DNA of 64,000 bases, taken from Rhabdothermincola sp037478855. GTDB lineage: Bacteria > Actinomycetota > Acidimicrobiia > Acidimicrobiales > Acidimicrobilacustridaceae. The stretch's first letter is position 1. Each line of letters starts with the position of its first letter. The position numbers and the translations under genes were made by a program. Positions 16,668 through 25,085 of this stretch are shown here, piece by piece. The notes under the pieces were generated by a model that was not told the origin of the DNA, ran no database searches, and saw nothing but the letters and a program-made list of their open reading frames with translations. Location: positions 1 through 64,000 of the forward strand of contig JBBFLY010000003.1 of assembly GCA_037478855.1 (NCBI GenBank). The letters are read 5' to 3'.

Positions 16668-18785
16668 ATGACCGCACATCCCGAGCTCGAGGCGGAGCAG
16701 GCGTACATCGACCACGCGTACGAATGCCTCGAGGCGACCCGGCGGGCGGCGTCCCGCATGACCACCATGGTCGAGGTGGGTCGCGGCGGCACCGAGCAGG
16801 CGCGCTTCGAGCGCGACGTGATCTGGGACACCATGCTGCACCGGCTGGCTCAGCTCGACCTCGGCGAGGCCTCGCTCTGCTTCGGTCGCATCGACTTCGC
16901 CGATGACGGCGATGAGGGCGGGGGCTCGTACCACATCGGGCGCATCGCGGTGGCCGATGCCAACCAGGAGCCCGTGATCGTCGACTGGCGGGCGCCCGTC
17001 GCGGAGCCGTTCTACCGAGCGACCGGGCGCCAACCGATGGGCTTGCGTCGGCGACGTCACTTCGCGACCCGGGGCCGCCAGCTGCTCGGCATCGAGGACG
17101 AGCTGTTCGGTGACGCGCTCGACGCGCTGGGGCTCGGGGAGTCGGAGGCGGACGGCGGGGTGCGGATCAGCGGTCACGGCGCTCTCATCTCAGCGCTCGA
17201 GACCGCTCGCACCGGTCGGCTCTCGGACATCGTCGCCACCATCCAGGGCGAGCAGGACGAGGTGATCCGCGCGGAGATGCCGGGAGTGCTGGTGGTGCAG
17301 GGTGGTCCCGGTACGGGCAAGACCGTGGTCGCCCTGCACCGGGCGGCTTACCTTCTCTACACCTACCGCTTTCCGCTCGAGGGCCAGGGCGTGCTCGTGA
17401 TCGGCCCGAACCGCCTGTTCCTCGGCTACATCGAGCAGGTGCTCCCTTCGCTCGGTGAGGCGGGTGTCGAGCTTGCCGTGCTGGCCGATCTGGTGCCCGA
17501 TGTCCGCATCAACGGGTACGACACCGGTGTGGCGGCTCGGGTGAAGGGCGATCTCCGGGCGGCCGAGCTGCTCGCCCGGGCGGTGCGCGACCGGGAGCGA
17601 CCCCTGCGTGACGACCTCGTGGTGCCGTACGGGTTGCAGCGTCTCGTGCTCGACCGGGCGACGAGCCGTCGGATCGTCGAGGAGGCCCGGCGTCGCTACC
17701 GACGGCACAACCCCGCTCGACGCTTCGTGGAGGGTGAGCTCTTCGCCGCGCTCGCGGCGAGCGGGCGGGGTGAGCTCTCGGCCGCACAGGTCCGGGAGCG
17801 CCTGAGCCACGATCCACTCGTCCGCGAGGCGCTGGAGCGCATGTGGCCGGTGCTGACGCCCGCGCAGCTGCTGCACGATCTGTTCGGCTCCAAGGCGTTG
17901 CTGCGCAGCGCGGGGCGGGGTCTGCTCAGCGACGAGGAGATCGACGCGCTCCATCGGCCGAGGAGCGAGAGCGTCGAACGGGTCGTGTTCACCCACGACG
18001 ACGCACCCCTGCTCGACGAGGCTCGCGAGCTGCTCGGCCCGCGACCGCGCCGGAGGCGGACCGGCGACGTGCCGACCGACGACGAGATCCGCACCTACGG
18101 TCACATCGTCGTCGACGAAGCCCAGGATCTCTCCCCGATGCAGCTGCGCATGATCTCGCGCCGCTCGCTGAACGGCTCGATGACGGTCGTGGGTGACATC
18201 GCGCAGGCCACCGGTCAGTGGGCTCACGCCAGCTGGGATGAGATCCTCGAGCACCTGCCGGCGAAGCGTCCGGCCCGCCGTGCGGAGCTGACCCTCGGTT
18301 ACCGGTTGCCTGCTCCGAACATGGCGTTGGCGGCCCGGGTGCTGCGGGAAGCCGCGCCTGACCTGCAGCCTCCCCGATCCATCCGTGAGGACGGTTCCCC
18401 ACCGCGCCTCGTTCGCGCCTCGTCACCGGAGGCGCTCCTCGACGAGGTCGTGGACGCGACCCGCACCGAGCTGGAAGCGGTCGAGCCGGGCCAGGTCGCG
18501 GTGATCTGTCCCTCGTCGCTGGTGGAGCGGGTGAGCGAAGCGCTGAGCGCGGCGGAGATCGAGCACGGCCGTGCCACCCGCCACGGTCTCGATCAGCAGG
18601 TCACTGTGGTCCCCGTGAGCCTGGTCAAGGGGCTCGAGCTTGATGCCAGCGTGGTGGTGGAGCCGGCGGCGATCGTCGAAGAGGAGGCGCAGGGCCCCCG
18701 TGCCCTGTACGTCGCGCTGACCCGGGCCACGAAGCGGCTCGCCCTCGTGCACCATCGCGAGCTGCCGGGCTCGCTGCAGGAGTGA
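16668..18785 (+). CDS. helD: HelD-type RNA polymerase-recycling ATPase (UvrD/Rep superfamily)
   Basis: A 705-residue superfamily 1 ATPase of the HelD/HelR family, which releases RNA polymerase from DNA and in some actinomycetes confers rifamycin tolerance. The N-terminal coiled region (ELEAEQAYIDHAYECLE) is followed by the family segment YHIGRIAVADANQEPVIVDWRAP, then Walker A QGGPGTGKT, the DEAQD helicase motif II (VVDEAQDLSPMQ), motif III GDIAQATGQ and C-terminal LVKGLELD and YVALTRATKRL. GAGGAG four bases before ATG 16668 supports the start. It overlaps the iron-transport ATPase gene by 4 bp, an unexpected pairing. Confidence 0.87.
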   Translation: MTAHPELEAEQAYIDHAYECLEATRRAASRMTTMVEVGRGGTEQARFERDVIWDTMLHRLAQLDLGEASLCFGRIDFADDGDEGGGSYHIGRIAVADANQEPVIVDWRAPVAEPFYRATGRQPMGLRRRRHFATRGRQLLGIEDELFGDALDALGLGESEADGGVRISGHGALISALETARTGRLSDIVATIQGEQDEVIRAEMPGVLVVQGGPGTGKTVVALHRAAYLLYTYRFPLEGQGVLVIGPNRLFLGYIEQVLPSLGEAGVELAVLADLVPDVRINGYDTGVAARVKGDLRAAELLARAVRDRERPLRDDLVVPYGLQRLVLDRATSRRIVEEARRRYRRHNPARRFVEGELFAALAASGRGELSAAQVRERLSHDPLVREALERMWPVLTPAQLLHDLFGSKALLRSAGRGLLSDEEIDALHRPRSESVERVVFTHDDAPLLDEARELLGPRPRRRRTGDVPTDDEIRTYGHIVVDEAQDLSPMQLRMISRRSLNGSMTVVGDIAQATGQWAHASWDEILEHLPAKRPARRAELTLGYRLPAPNMALAARVLREAAPDLQPPRSIREDGSPPRLVRASSPEALLDEVVDATRTELEAVEPGQVAVICPSSLVERVSEALSAAEIEHGRATRHGLDQQVTVVPVSLVKGLELDASVVVEPAAIVEEEAQGPRALYVALTRATKRLALVHHRELPGSLQE

Positions 18786-19900
18786 GGCGACCCGCCGTGA
18801 CCTCGCCGTCGACCATCGAGCGATCCGCCGGCGCACAGCCCGTCGTGGTCGAAGGGGTGCACAAGGCGTACGGCTCGACGCCGGTGCTGCGAGGGGTCTC
18901 CCTCGACGTCGAGCCGGGGCGCATGGTCGCCCTTCTCGGGCCGAGCGGCTGTGGGAAGACGACGCTGCTGCGGATCATCGCAGGGCTGGAGACCGCGGAC
19001 GCGGGAACGGTTCGGGTCGGCGAGCGCGTGCTCACCGGCCCGGGCGTCCACGTGCCCCCTGAGAAGCGTCGGATCGGGATGGTCTTCCAGGACTGGGCGC
19101 TGTTCCCCCACCTCTCGGTGGCGCGCAACGTGGCCTACGGGCTGCCCCGGGCAGATCGCGCCGAGCGCGACCGACGGGTCGCGACCGCGCTGGAGATGGT
19201 CGGGCTCGGTGGGCTGGGTGACCGGCAACCCGGCACCCTCTCGGGGGGGCAGCAGCAGCGGGTCGCGCTGGCCCGTGCCATCGCACCCGAGCCACAGGTG
19301 CTGCTGCTCGACGAGCCGTTCTCGAACCTCGACACCGCCCTGCGGGTCCAGGTCCGCGCGGAGGTGCACCACCTGCTGGTCGAGCTGGGCATCACCACCC
19401 TCTTCGTCACGCACGACCAGGAGGAGGCGTTCGTGTTGGGTGACGAGGTGGCGGTGATGTGCGAGGGCGAGATCGTCCAGCAGGCGCCGCCCGCCGAGCT
19501 GTACCGGTCGCCAGCGACTCGCTGGGTGGCTGGGTTCGTGGGCGAGGCGAACCTGATCCCGGGCCGTGCCAGCGGCACCAGTGCTCAGACCGCTGTCGGT
19601 CCGGTGCCGCTGCGCTCGCCGGTCTCAGGGCCGGTCGATGTGCTGATCCGGCCGGAGGAGCTGCGGGTCGATCCGCTGCCCGGGGACGGCGGACCGGGGG
19701 CCCGGGCCAGGGTCGAGCTCATCGAGTTCTACGGGCACGACACCGTCTACGTGCTCCGGCTCGACGGCGACCTCACCGTGCGTTGCCGTCAGGGCTCGGC
19801 ACCCCGGTTCGCCCGGGGTGAGGAGGTCTCCCTCCGCTACGGGGGTCCGGCGACGATCGCCTATCCGACTTCCGACGGGCGAGCGACCTTGACCTTGTGA
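18782..19900 (+). CDS. fbpC: Iron(III) ABC transporter ATP-binding protein
   Basis: A 372-residue ATPase of the polyamine/iron-type importers. Walker A GPSGCGKTT, a Q-loop in FQDWALFPHLSV, the signature LSGGQQQR, Walker B LLLDEPFSNLD and switch His VTHDQEEA are all present. The C-terminal third (about 245-372) is a TOBE domain with VDVLIRPEELRVDP. It starts at GTG 18782 overlapping the helD stop, and is followed by the lipoprotein and permease genes, giving a complete FbpABC-like importer. A DtxR-family regulator gene lies at the end of the cluster. Confidence 0.88.
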   Translation: MRRPAVTSPSTIERSAGAQPVVVEGVHKAYGSTPVLRGVSLDVEPGRMVALLGPSGCGKTTLLRIIAGLETADAGTVRVGERVLTGPGVHVPPEKRRIGMVFQDWALFPHLSVARNVAYGLPRADRAERDRRVATALEMVGLGGLGDRQPGTLSGGQQQRVALARAIAPEPQVLLLDEPFSNLDTALRVQVRAEVHHLLVELGITTLFVTHDQEEAFVLGDEVAVMCEGEIVQQAPPAELYRSPATRWVAGFVGEANLIPGRASGTSAQTAVGPVPLRSPVSGPVDVLIRPEELRVDPLPGDGGPGARARVELIEFYGHDTVYVLRLDGDLTVRCRQGSAPRFARGEEVSLRYGGPATIAYPTSDGRATLTL

Positions 19901-19917
19901 GTTAAGGCAGCTTTACA
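19898..19917. promoter_or_regulatory. Possible iron box before the iron-binding lipoprotein
   Basis: The stretch TGAGTTAAGGCAGCTTTACA is AT-rich and its left half is close to the DtxR/IdeR consensus half-site AGGTTAGGC; the right half matches poorly. It lies 31 bp before the lipoprotein start. Weak candidate only. Confidence 0.25.
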
Positions 19918-19948
19918 GAGCTGGGGAGCGGTCGCTAGCCTGGCGGTC

Positions 19949-20986
19949 ATGCGTACGGTCTCCAGGCTTCGGTCCGCTGTGGTGGCCCTTCTCGCGATCG
20001 CGATCCCCCTCGTCGGGGCCGCCTGCACCGACGAGGGTGGCGGCGGTGGTGGGGGCATCACCCTCACCGTCTACTCCGGTCGCACCGAGGAGCTGATCCG
20101 CCCGGTGCTCGACCGGTTCCGTGAGCAGACCGGGATCGGGTACGAGCTCAAGTCGGGCGACTCCGCCGATCTCGCCCTGCTCATCGACCAGGAGGGTGAC
20201 CGCTCGCCGGCCGACGTGTTCATCTCCCAGAGCCCCGGGGCCACCGGCTTCCTGGAGCAGGCTGGTCGCTTCCGCCCCCTCCCGGAGGACATCCTCGACC
20301 GGGTGGCACCGGCGCATCGCTCGCCGAACGGTAGCTGGGTGGGGATATCGGGCCGCGTGCGCACGCTCGTCTACAACAAGAACCTGGTCGACCCAGCCAC
20401 CCTCCCCCGATCGGTTCTCGACCTCACCGATCCCGCCTACCGGGGGAAGGTCGCGATCGCACCACAGAACGGCTCTTTCCAGGACTTCGTGAGCGCGATG
20501 CGGGTCGAGCTCGGCGACGAGCGCACGGCGGAGTGGCTGAGGGGCATGGCGGCCAACCAGTCACCGGTGTACGCGAACAACACCGCGATCGTCGCCGCAG
20601 TCGGCCGTGGCGAGGTGCCGATGGGTCTGGTGAACCACTACTACAACGTCCGGGCCCAAGCGGAGGATCCGAACGTCGCCAGCGTCAACTACTTCTTCCC
20701 CGACGGCGATCTCGGCTCGCTGCTGCTCGTCACCGCGACGGGTGTGCTCCGCACCAGCTCACACCCGCAGGAGGCCGAGGAGCTGGTCCGATTCCTCCTC
20801 GCTGAGGAGAGCCAGCGGTACTTTGCCGACCAGACCAAGGAGTACCCGCTCGCCGCGGGTGTGCCTCCAGGGCCGAACCTGCCCCCGCTGAGCTCGATCG
20901 AGGCCAACACCGTCAACTTCGAAGTGCTCGGTGCTGCCTTCCGCAGCACGATCCAGATGATCAAGGACAGTGGCGTCGAGCGCTGA
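19949..20986 (+). CDS. fbpA: Iron(III) ABC transporter substrate-binding lipoprotein
   Basis: A 345-residue lipoprotein of the FbpA/FutA class that binds ferric iron. The signal peptide ends VGAAC, followed by a Gly-rich linker and the mature domain starting TLTVYSGRTEELIRPVLDRF. The double-Tyr motif typical of iron ligands is in LVNHYYNVRAQ. Family segments GRVRTLVYNKNLV and LTDPAYRGKVAIAPQNGSF (in part) are present. It sits between the ATPase and the permease, completing the importer. Confidence 0.9.
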   Translation: MRTVSRLRSAVVALLAIAIPLVGAACTDEGGGGGGGITLTVYSGRTEELIRPVLDRFREQTGIGYELKSGDSADLALLIDQEGDRSPADVFISQSPGATGFLEQAGRFRPLPEDILDRVAPAHRSPNGSWVGISGRVRTLVYNKNLVDPATLPRSVLDLTDPAYRGKVAIAPQNGSFQDFVSAMRVELGDERTAEWLRGMAANQSPVYANNTAIVAAVGRGEVPMGLVNHYYNVRAQAEDPNVASVNYFFPDGDLGSLLLVTATGVLRTSSHPQEAEELVRFLLAEESQRYFADQTKEYPLAAGVPPGPNLPPLSSIEANTVNFEVLGAAFRSTIQMIKDSGVER

Positions 20987-22670
20987 CGTCGGCCTCGATG
21001 TGCGAACCGGCCTGAACGTCAGGGATCTCCCGGAAGCGACCAGGGGTGGCCTCGACCACCGGGTCGAACCGCCCAGACCTCGCTCTGGCCGGCTCGGCAG
21101 CCCGCTGATCGCGCTCGTGAGCCTGGCGATCGGCGTGCTCTTCGCCGCTCCGACCGGCTATCTGGTGATCCGCAGCGCCGCCCTCGACGCCGACGTGTGG
21201 TCCACGCTCCGTTCCCCGAGGACGTGGGAGCCCCTGTCCCGAAGCCTCACCCTCGCGGTGGCGGTCTCGGTCACCGCTGCGGTGATCGGAACCGGTCTGG
21301 CCTGGCTCCTGACCCGCAGCGATGTGCCCGCTCGACGTCTCTGGCGACTGCTCGCCCCCCTCCCGCTGGTGATCCCGTCGTTCGTCGGCGCAACCGCTTT
21401 CCTCGCTGCCCTCGCACCGGGGGGTCTGCTCGAGCAGCTGCTCTCGCCGCTCGGTCTCGTACGGATGCCTGAGCTGTCGGGGCTGACCGGCGCATGGCTC
21501 GTGTTGAGCCTCTTCACCTACCCGTACGTGTACCTCCCCGTGGCGGCGCGCCTGGCGTCCCTGCCACCATCGCTCGAGGAGAGCGCCCGGTTGCTCGGTC
21601 GGCGACCCGTGGCCGTTTTCCGGACCGTGGTGCTGCCACAGGCGGCCAGCGCGATCTGGGCGGGAGGGCTTCTCGTCTTCCTCTACGCCATCAGTGACTT
21701 CGGCGCGGTGGAGCTGATGCGTTACGGCACCCTCACCCGCGAGATCTTCTCCACCCGCCTCGACCCCGCGACCTCGGTGCCGCTCAGCCTGGTGCTCGCG
21801 GCCGTGGCGCTGACCGTGGTGGCGTTGGAGCGGACCGCAAGCCGTCGGCGCGCCCACACCGAGTCCGTGCGCCAGAAGCGCCCGCTGCAGGTCCCGCTCG
21901 GGCGATGGCGGGGACTCGCGCTGGCGGCGGTGGTCGTCGTGGTGGGCCTCGCCCTGTTCGCGCCGGTGGTGGTCCTCGCTTACTGGGCGGGGCGAGGTCT
22001 GGCCAACCCAGGCAGCGGCACGGTCGAGCTCACCACCGATCTCGGCGCGCTCGTCGCTCCCGCCGTGAACACGATGAGCGTGAGCCTGGCTGCAGCGCTG
22101 GTCGCGGTGGCGCTGGTGATGCCCGTCGCGTACCTCACGGTCCGGCACCGCAGCTGGATCGCGGGTCTGTCCAACGCGCTCGTCGTCGCGGGGTTCGCCC
22201 TGCCGGGGCTGGTGGTGGCGTTGGCGCTTGTGTTCTGGACGCTGTCCTCCGACGCACTCGTCCGCCTGTACCAGACGATCCCTCTGCTGGTGTTCGCCTA
22301 CGTCGTCCACTTCGGCGCGCAGGCGGTGCGCGCCGACCAGGTGGCGGTGGCGGCCGTCCCCCGTCGGCTGGACGACGCGGCTCGGGTCCTCGGAGCCGGC
22401 CGGATCCGCCGCTTCCTGACCGTGGAGGTCCCCCTCATGCTCCCCGGGCTCGCTGCCGGAGCGGGGCTGGTCCTGCTCTCGGCCATGAAGGAGCTCCCAG
22501 CGACGCTGTTGCTCGCGCCCCCGGGCTTCTCGACGCTCGCCACCCGTCTGTGGAACGCGAACGAGTCGAACCACTTTGCACAGGTCGGCCTCACCGGGCT
22601 GATTCTGATCGCCCTGTCTGCAGTGCTGACCTGGCTGCTCGTCGTGCGGCGCGCCGACAAGCTCGACTGA
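20970..22670 (+). CDS. fbpB: Iron ABC transporter permease (two fused membrane domains)
   Basis: A 566-residue permease carrying two copies of the binding-protein-dependent transport domain, each with about six helices, as in FbpB/SfuB. The EAA-like loops are visible as SLEESARLLGRRPVAVFRTVVLP in the first half (read in part) and RRLDDAARVLGAGRIRRFLTVEVPLM in the second (read in part). The GTG at 20970 overlaps the lipoprotein gene by 17 bp. Convergent with the DtxR-family gene across about 100 bp that show no clear hairpin. Confidence 0.88.
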   Translation: MASSADVGLDVRTGLNVRDLPEATRGGLDHRVEPPRPRSGRLGSPLIALVSLAIGVLFAAPTGYLVIRSAALDADVWSTLRSPRTWEPLSRSLTLAVAVSVTAAVIGTGLAWLLTRSDVPARRLWRLLAPLPLVIPSFVGATAFLAALAPGGLLEQLLSPLGLVRMPELSGLTGAWLVLSLFTYPYVYLPVAARLASLPPSLEESARLLGRRPVAVFRTVVLPQAASAIWAGGLLVFLYAISDFGAVELMRYGTLTREIFSTRLDPATSVPLSLVLAAVALTVVALERTASRRRAHTESVRQKRPLQVPLGRWRGLALAAVVVVVGLALFAPVVVLAYWAGRGLANPGSGTVELTTDLGALVAPAVNTMSVSLAAALVAVALVMPVAYLTVRHRSWIAGLSNALVVAGFALPGLVVALALVFWTLSSDALVRLYQTIPLLVFAYVVHFGAQAVRADQVAVAAVPRRLDDAARVLGAGRIRRFLTVEVPLMLPGLAAGAGLVLLSAMKELPATLLLAPPGFSTLATRLWNANESNHFAQVGLTGLILIALSAVLTWLLVVRRADKLD

Positions 22671-22768
22671 CTCGACAGACGACCTCCGCCCGGACCGACG
22701 CCGCCTTCGGCCTGCGCGCCACCCGGGGAGGCGCTGTCGCGGAGCGCGGGGCGCGCCGGGACGGTCGA

Positions 22769-23440
22769 TCAGGACGTGGTGACGAGGATCCGGTTGCTGG
22801 CGAACGAGCCGATGCCCACGTGCTTGCCGTCGATCTCGACGGTGGTGGTGCCGTCCGGAGAGGACGCGGTGACCCTGCCTCGCATACCCGGTTGCAGCGA
22901 CGACTCCTCGAGGAACTCGAGCAGGCCCGGTGTGAACTCGAGCTCCTCCGGGATGCGGGTGACCGTGAAGGTCGCGCCCACCTCCAGCTCGTTCAGCGCC
23001 ACCGTCTCCGGTGGCGTGTACGCGGTGCCGGGGATGGGGTTGCCGTGGGGGCAGGTGGTCGGGTCGCCGAGGAGGCGGACCATGGCCTGCTCGACCCGCT
23101 CGGAGATCACATGCTCCCACTTCCCGGCTTCGACGTGGGCCTCCGCCCACGACAGCCCGAGGACGTCGGTGAGGAAGCGCTCGGCCAGCCGGTGCCGGCG
23201 TACGACGGTCTCGGCGAGCTCGAGCCCCTCCTCGGTGAGGCGGATGGCGCCGCGGTCGACCTCTACCAGACCGGCACCCTCCATGCGCCGGATCATCTCC
23301 GAGACCGCCGGCCGAGACACCTCGAGGCGCTCGGCGATGCGGGCCTGGATGACGGCCACGTCGTCTTCGCGCAGCTCGTAGATCGCCTCGCAGTACTCCT
23401 CGAAGGCCGGGTGCCACTCGGGGGTGCGATAGGTCGCCAT
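22769..23440 (-). CDS. DtxR/IdeR-family metal-dependent repressor
   Basis: A 223-residue metalloregulator: N-terminal winged helix (EEYCEAIYELREDDVAVIQARIAERLEVSRPAVSEMIRRME region), a metal/dimer domain with HVEAGKWEHVISERVEQ and TTCPHGNPIPG, and a C-terminal SH3-like domain (about 150-223). In DtxR and IdeR the segment EACxWEHV provides Cys102; here it is Gly (EAGKWEHV), so metal preference may differ. ATG 23440 is chosen because the DtxR fold begins there; longer readings run into the isomerase gene region. The neighbouring iron importer is a likely target. Confidence 0.88.
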   Translation of the reverse strand: MATYRTPEWHPAFEEYCEAIYELREDDVAVIQARIAERLEVSRPAVSEMIRRMEGAGLVEVDRGAIRLTEEGLELAETVVRRHRLAERFLTDVLGLSWAEAHVEAGKWEHVISERVEQAMVRLLGDPTTCPHGNPIPGTAYTPPETVALNELEVGATFTVTRIPEELEFTPGLLEFLEESSLQPGMRGRVTASSPDGTTTVEIDGKHVGIGSFASNRILVTTS

Positions 23441-23551
23441 CGACGTCGATTCTACGTCCCTGCACCCGATCAGCTCCCGAGCCGGTGGGTGCGTCGGGTG
23501 GCTACGCTCGGCCGCAGCAGCGCCGCCGATGGAGCCGATGGAGGAGCCTCG

Positions 23552-23938
23552 ATGCCGAGCCCCGACGAGATCCGTGCGGTCGTCAACCGCTATCTGGAGG
23601 CGATGAGCACGAACGACAAGGAGGGCTACGTCGCCCTGTTCGCACCCGATGCCACGATCGAAGACCCCGTCGGGACCGAGGTGCACACCGGACACGACGA
23701 GATCCGAGCCTTCTGGGACCTGGTCCACACGCTCTCCCCATCGATCACGCTCGTGCTGACCGGTCCGCCCCGGGTGGCGGGTCGGGAGGTGGCCTTCCCC
23801 ATGCAGGCGATCAGCGAGGTGGGTGGCTCGAAGGTGGTCGTGGACATCATCGATGTCTTCGTGCTCGACGACGACTGCCGGATCACCTCGATGCGTGCCT
23901 TCTGGGATCCGGCGGAGATGCGCCCCTACGAGGGTTGA
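23552..23938 (+). CDS. Steroid Delta-isomerase (ketosteroid isomerase-like)
   Basis: A 128-residue SnoaL/NTF2-fold protein. Residues match bacterial ketosteroid isomerase in position: Tyr14 in VNRYLEAM, Asp38 in ATIEDPVG, and an acidic pair Asp98/Asp101 in VVVDIIDVF, which aligns with the DVIDV segment of the Pseudomonas enzyme that holds the third catalytic residue. The reaction would move the C5-C6 double bond of 3-oxo-steroids into conjugation. GGAGGAG upstream of ATG 23552 is a good ribosome binding site. It is divergent from the DtxR-family gene and not linked to other steroid genes except the Rieske/LLM locus at 5.4-7.8 kb. Confidence 0.82.
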   Translation: MPSPDEIRAVVNRYLEAMSTNDKEGYVALFAPDATIEDPVGTEVHTGHDEIRAFWDLVHTLSPSITLVLTGPPRVAGREVAFPMQAISEVGGSKVVVDIIDVFVLDDDCRITSMRAFWDPAEMRPYEG

Positions 23939-23972
23939 CCTTCGACGGGGCGGCCGTCGTCACACGGGCTCG

Positions 23973-24668
23973 TCACGTCGCGTCGATCCCGCGGCGGTCC
24001 CGGTGGTAGCGGCTCAGCTTGCCGATCGCAGCCGCAACCCGCAGGTTCACGAGCCGGACCGGCACCCCGAGCTGCGCGGCGACCTCCTCGGCGCGCAGCC
24101 CACCTGCGAACTGCGTCAACACCTCGATCTCGCCCGGCGTCAGTACCGGGTTGGGGACCGGCCCCCGGCTTCCCGCCTCGAGGTGGTCGATCTCGGCGAG
24201 CAGGTGCGCGGCCCAGTCCTGCGGTGCCACGGCCTCCCCCCGGGCGATCCGGCGCACCACATCGACGACCCGCGCGGCGAGCTCGGCTGCAGGCACGTAC
24301 CCGCGCGCACCGGCGAGGACCCCCTCGGAGCTGCGCCGGTCGTCCGCGCTGGCGGTGAGCAGCACCCGGACGGCCGGGAACGACTCGGCGACGTGCGTGC
24401 ACACCTCGAGGCCGTCGGGCTCCTGCAGCTGCAGGTCGATGACGGCGACGCCGGGGACGGCCGAAGCGATGAGCTCGAGCGTGTCGCGCCCCGTCTCACT
24501 CACACCGACCAGCTCGAGGTCCCCGGCGTCGGCGATCCGGTCCACGATCCCTTGGCGCAACCGTGCATCGGTGATCGCAACCACGACGGTGGTCACCACC
24601 GCGTCGGGGTCGGTCTGCGCGGTGCCGCCGGTGCCAGGCTCTGAAAGCTCGTCCATGCCGTCTCCCAT
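23973..24668 (-). CDS. NarL/LuxR-type response regulator-like protein
   Basis: A 231-residue protein with a receiver-like domain (about 25-150) and a C-terminal LuxR-type helix-turn-helix (about 175-225). The phosphoacceptor-like Asp is in GVAVIDLQLQEPDG and the Thr in VRVLLTASADD. The conserved Lys of receivers (GYLLK) is replaced: the loop reads ARGYVPAAELA. The helix-turn-helix is also divergent, with LTPGEIEVLTQFAGGLRAEEVAAQLGVP read across its length. No histidine kinase is nearby. It may be an orphan or phosphorylation-independent regulator. Confidence 0.75.
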   Translation of the reverse strand: MGDGMDELSEPGTGGTAQTDPDAVVTTVVVAITDARLRQGIVDRIADAGDLELVGVSETGRDTLELIASAVPGVAVIDLQLQEPDGLEVCTHVAESFPAVRVLLTASADDRRSSEGVLAGARGYVPAAELAARVVDVVRRIARGEAVAPQDWAAHLLAEIDHLEAGSRGPVPNPVLTPGEIEVLTQFAGGLRAEEVAAQLGVPVRLVNLRVAAAIGKLSRYHRDRRGIDAT

Positions 24669-24686
24669 CCCGGACCTCGCGCCTGG

Positions 24687-25082
24687 TCAGGCGCGACCGA
24701 GCACGCGGTCGACCTCGATCTCGATGACCACGCGATCGTCGCGCGCCTTCGGCGGCTGGTAGCGCTCGGTGTACCGGCGCACCCCCTCGGCCACCCGTTC
24801 CGGTTCGTCGGTCACGGTGGCGCGCCCTTCGAGGGTGACCCAGCGGCCTCCGTCGACCTGGCACACCGCGGCGCGCGATCCGGGGTTCGCGCGCAGGTTG
24901 AGAGCCTTGCGGCTCGAGGCGAAGGTGATCACCCGAACCAGCCTGGCGTCGGGGTCCCAGGTGAACGCGATGGCGACCACGTGCGGGCTGCCGTCTGGGC
25001 GCAGGGTGGTCAGGGTCCCGAGGCGACGCTCCTCGAGGAACAGCTGCACGCCTTCGGGGAGATCCGCGGGATCGAGGGCCAC
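24687..25082 (-). CDS. PPOX-class F420-dependent enzyme
   Basis: A 131-residue split beta-barrel flavin/F420-binding protein of the pyridoxamine-5'-phosphate-oxidase superfamily. Segments LGTLTTLRPDGSPHVVAIAFTW (read in part), ASSRKALNLRANPGSRAAVCQ and WVTLEGRATVTDEPE are characteristic of actinobacterial F420-binding PPOX enzymes. It lies 3 bp past the stop of the ABC ATPase gene on the same strand, so it is probably co-transcribed with it. Substrate unknown. Confidence 0.82.
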   Translation of the reverse strand: MALDPADLPEGVQLFLEERRLGTLTTLRPDGSPHVVAIAFTWDPDARLVRVITFASSRKALNLRANPGSRAAVCQVDGGRWVTLEGRATVTDEPERVAEGVRRYTERYQPPKARDDRVVIEIEVDRVLGRA

Positions 25083-25085
25083 GGG

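Noticed and set aside
20961..23465. Very long minus-strand reading frame opposite the iron permease
   Set aside because: It lies opposite a clear permease, its residue composition is Arg/His/Gly-rich shadow type, and it crosses the DtxR-family gene.
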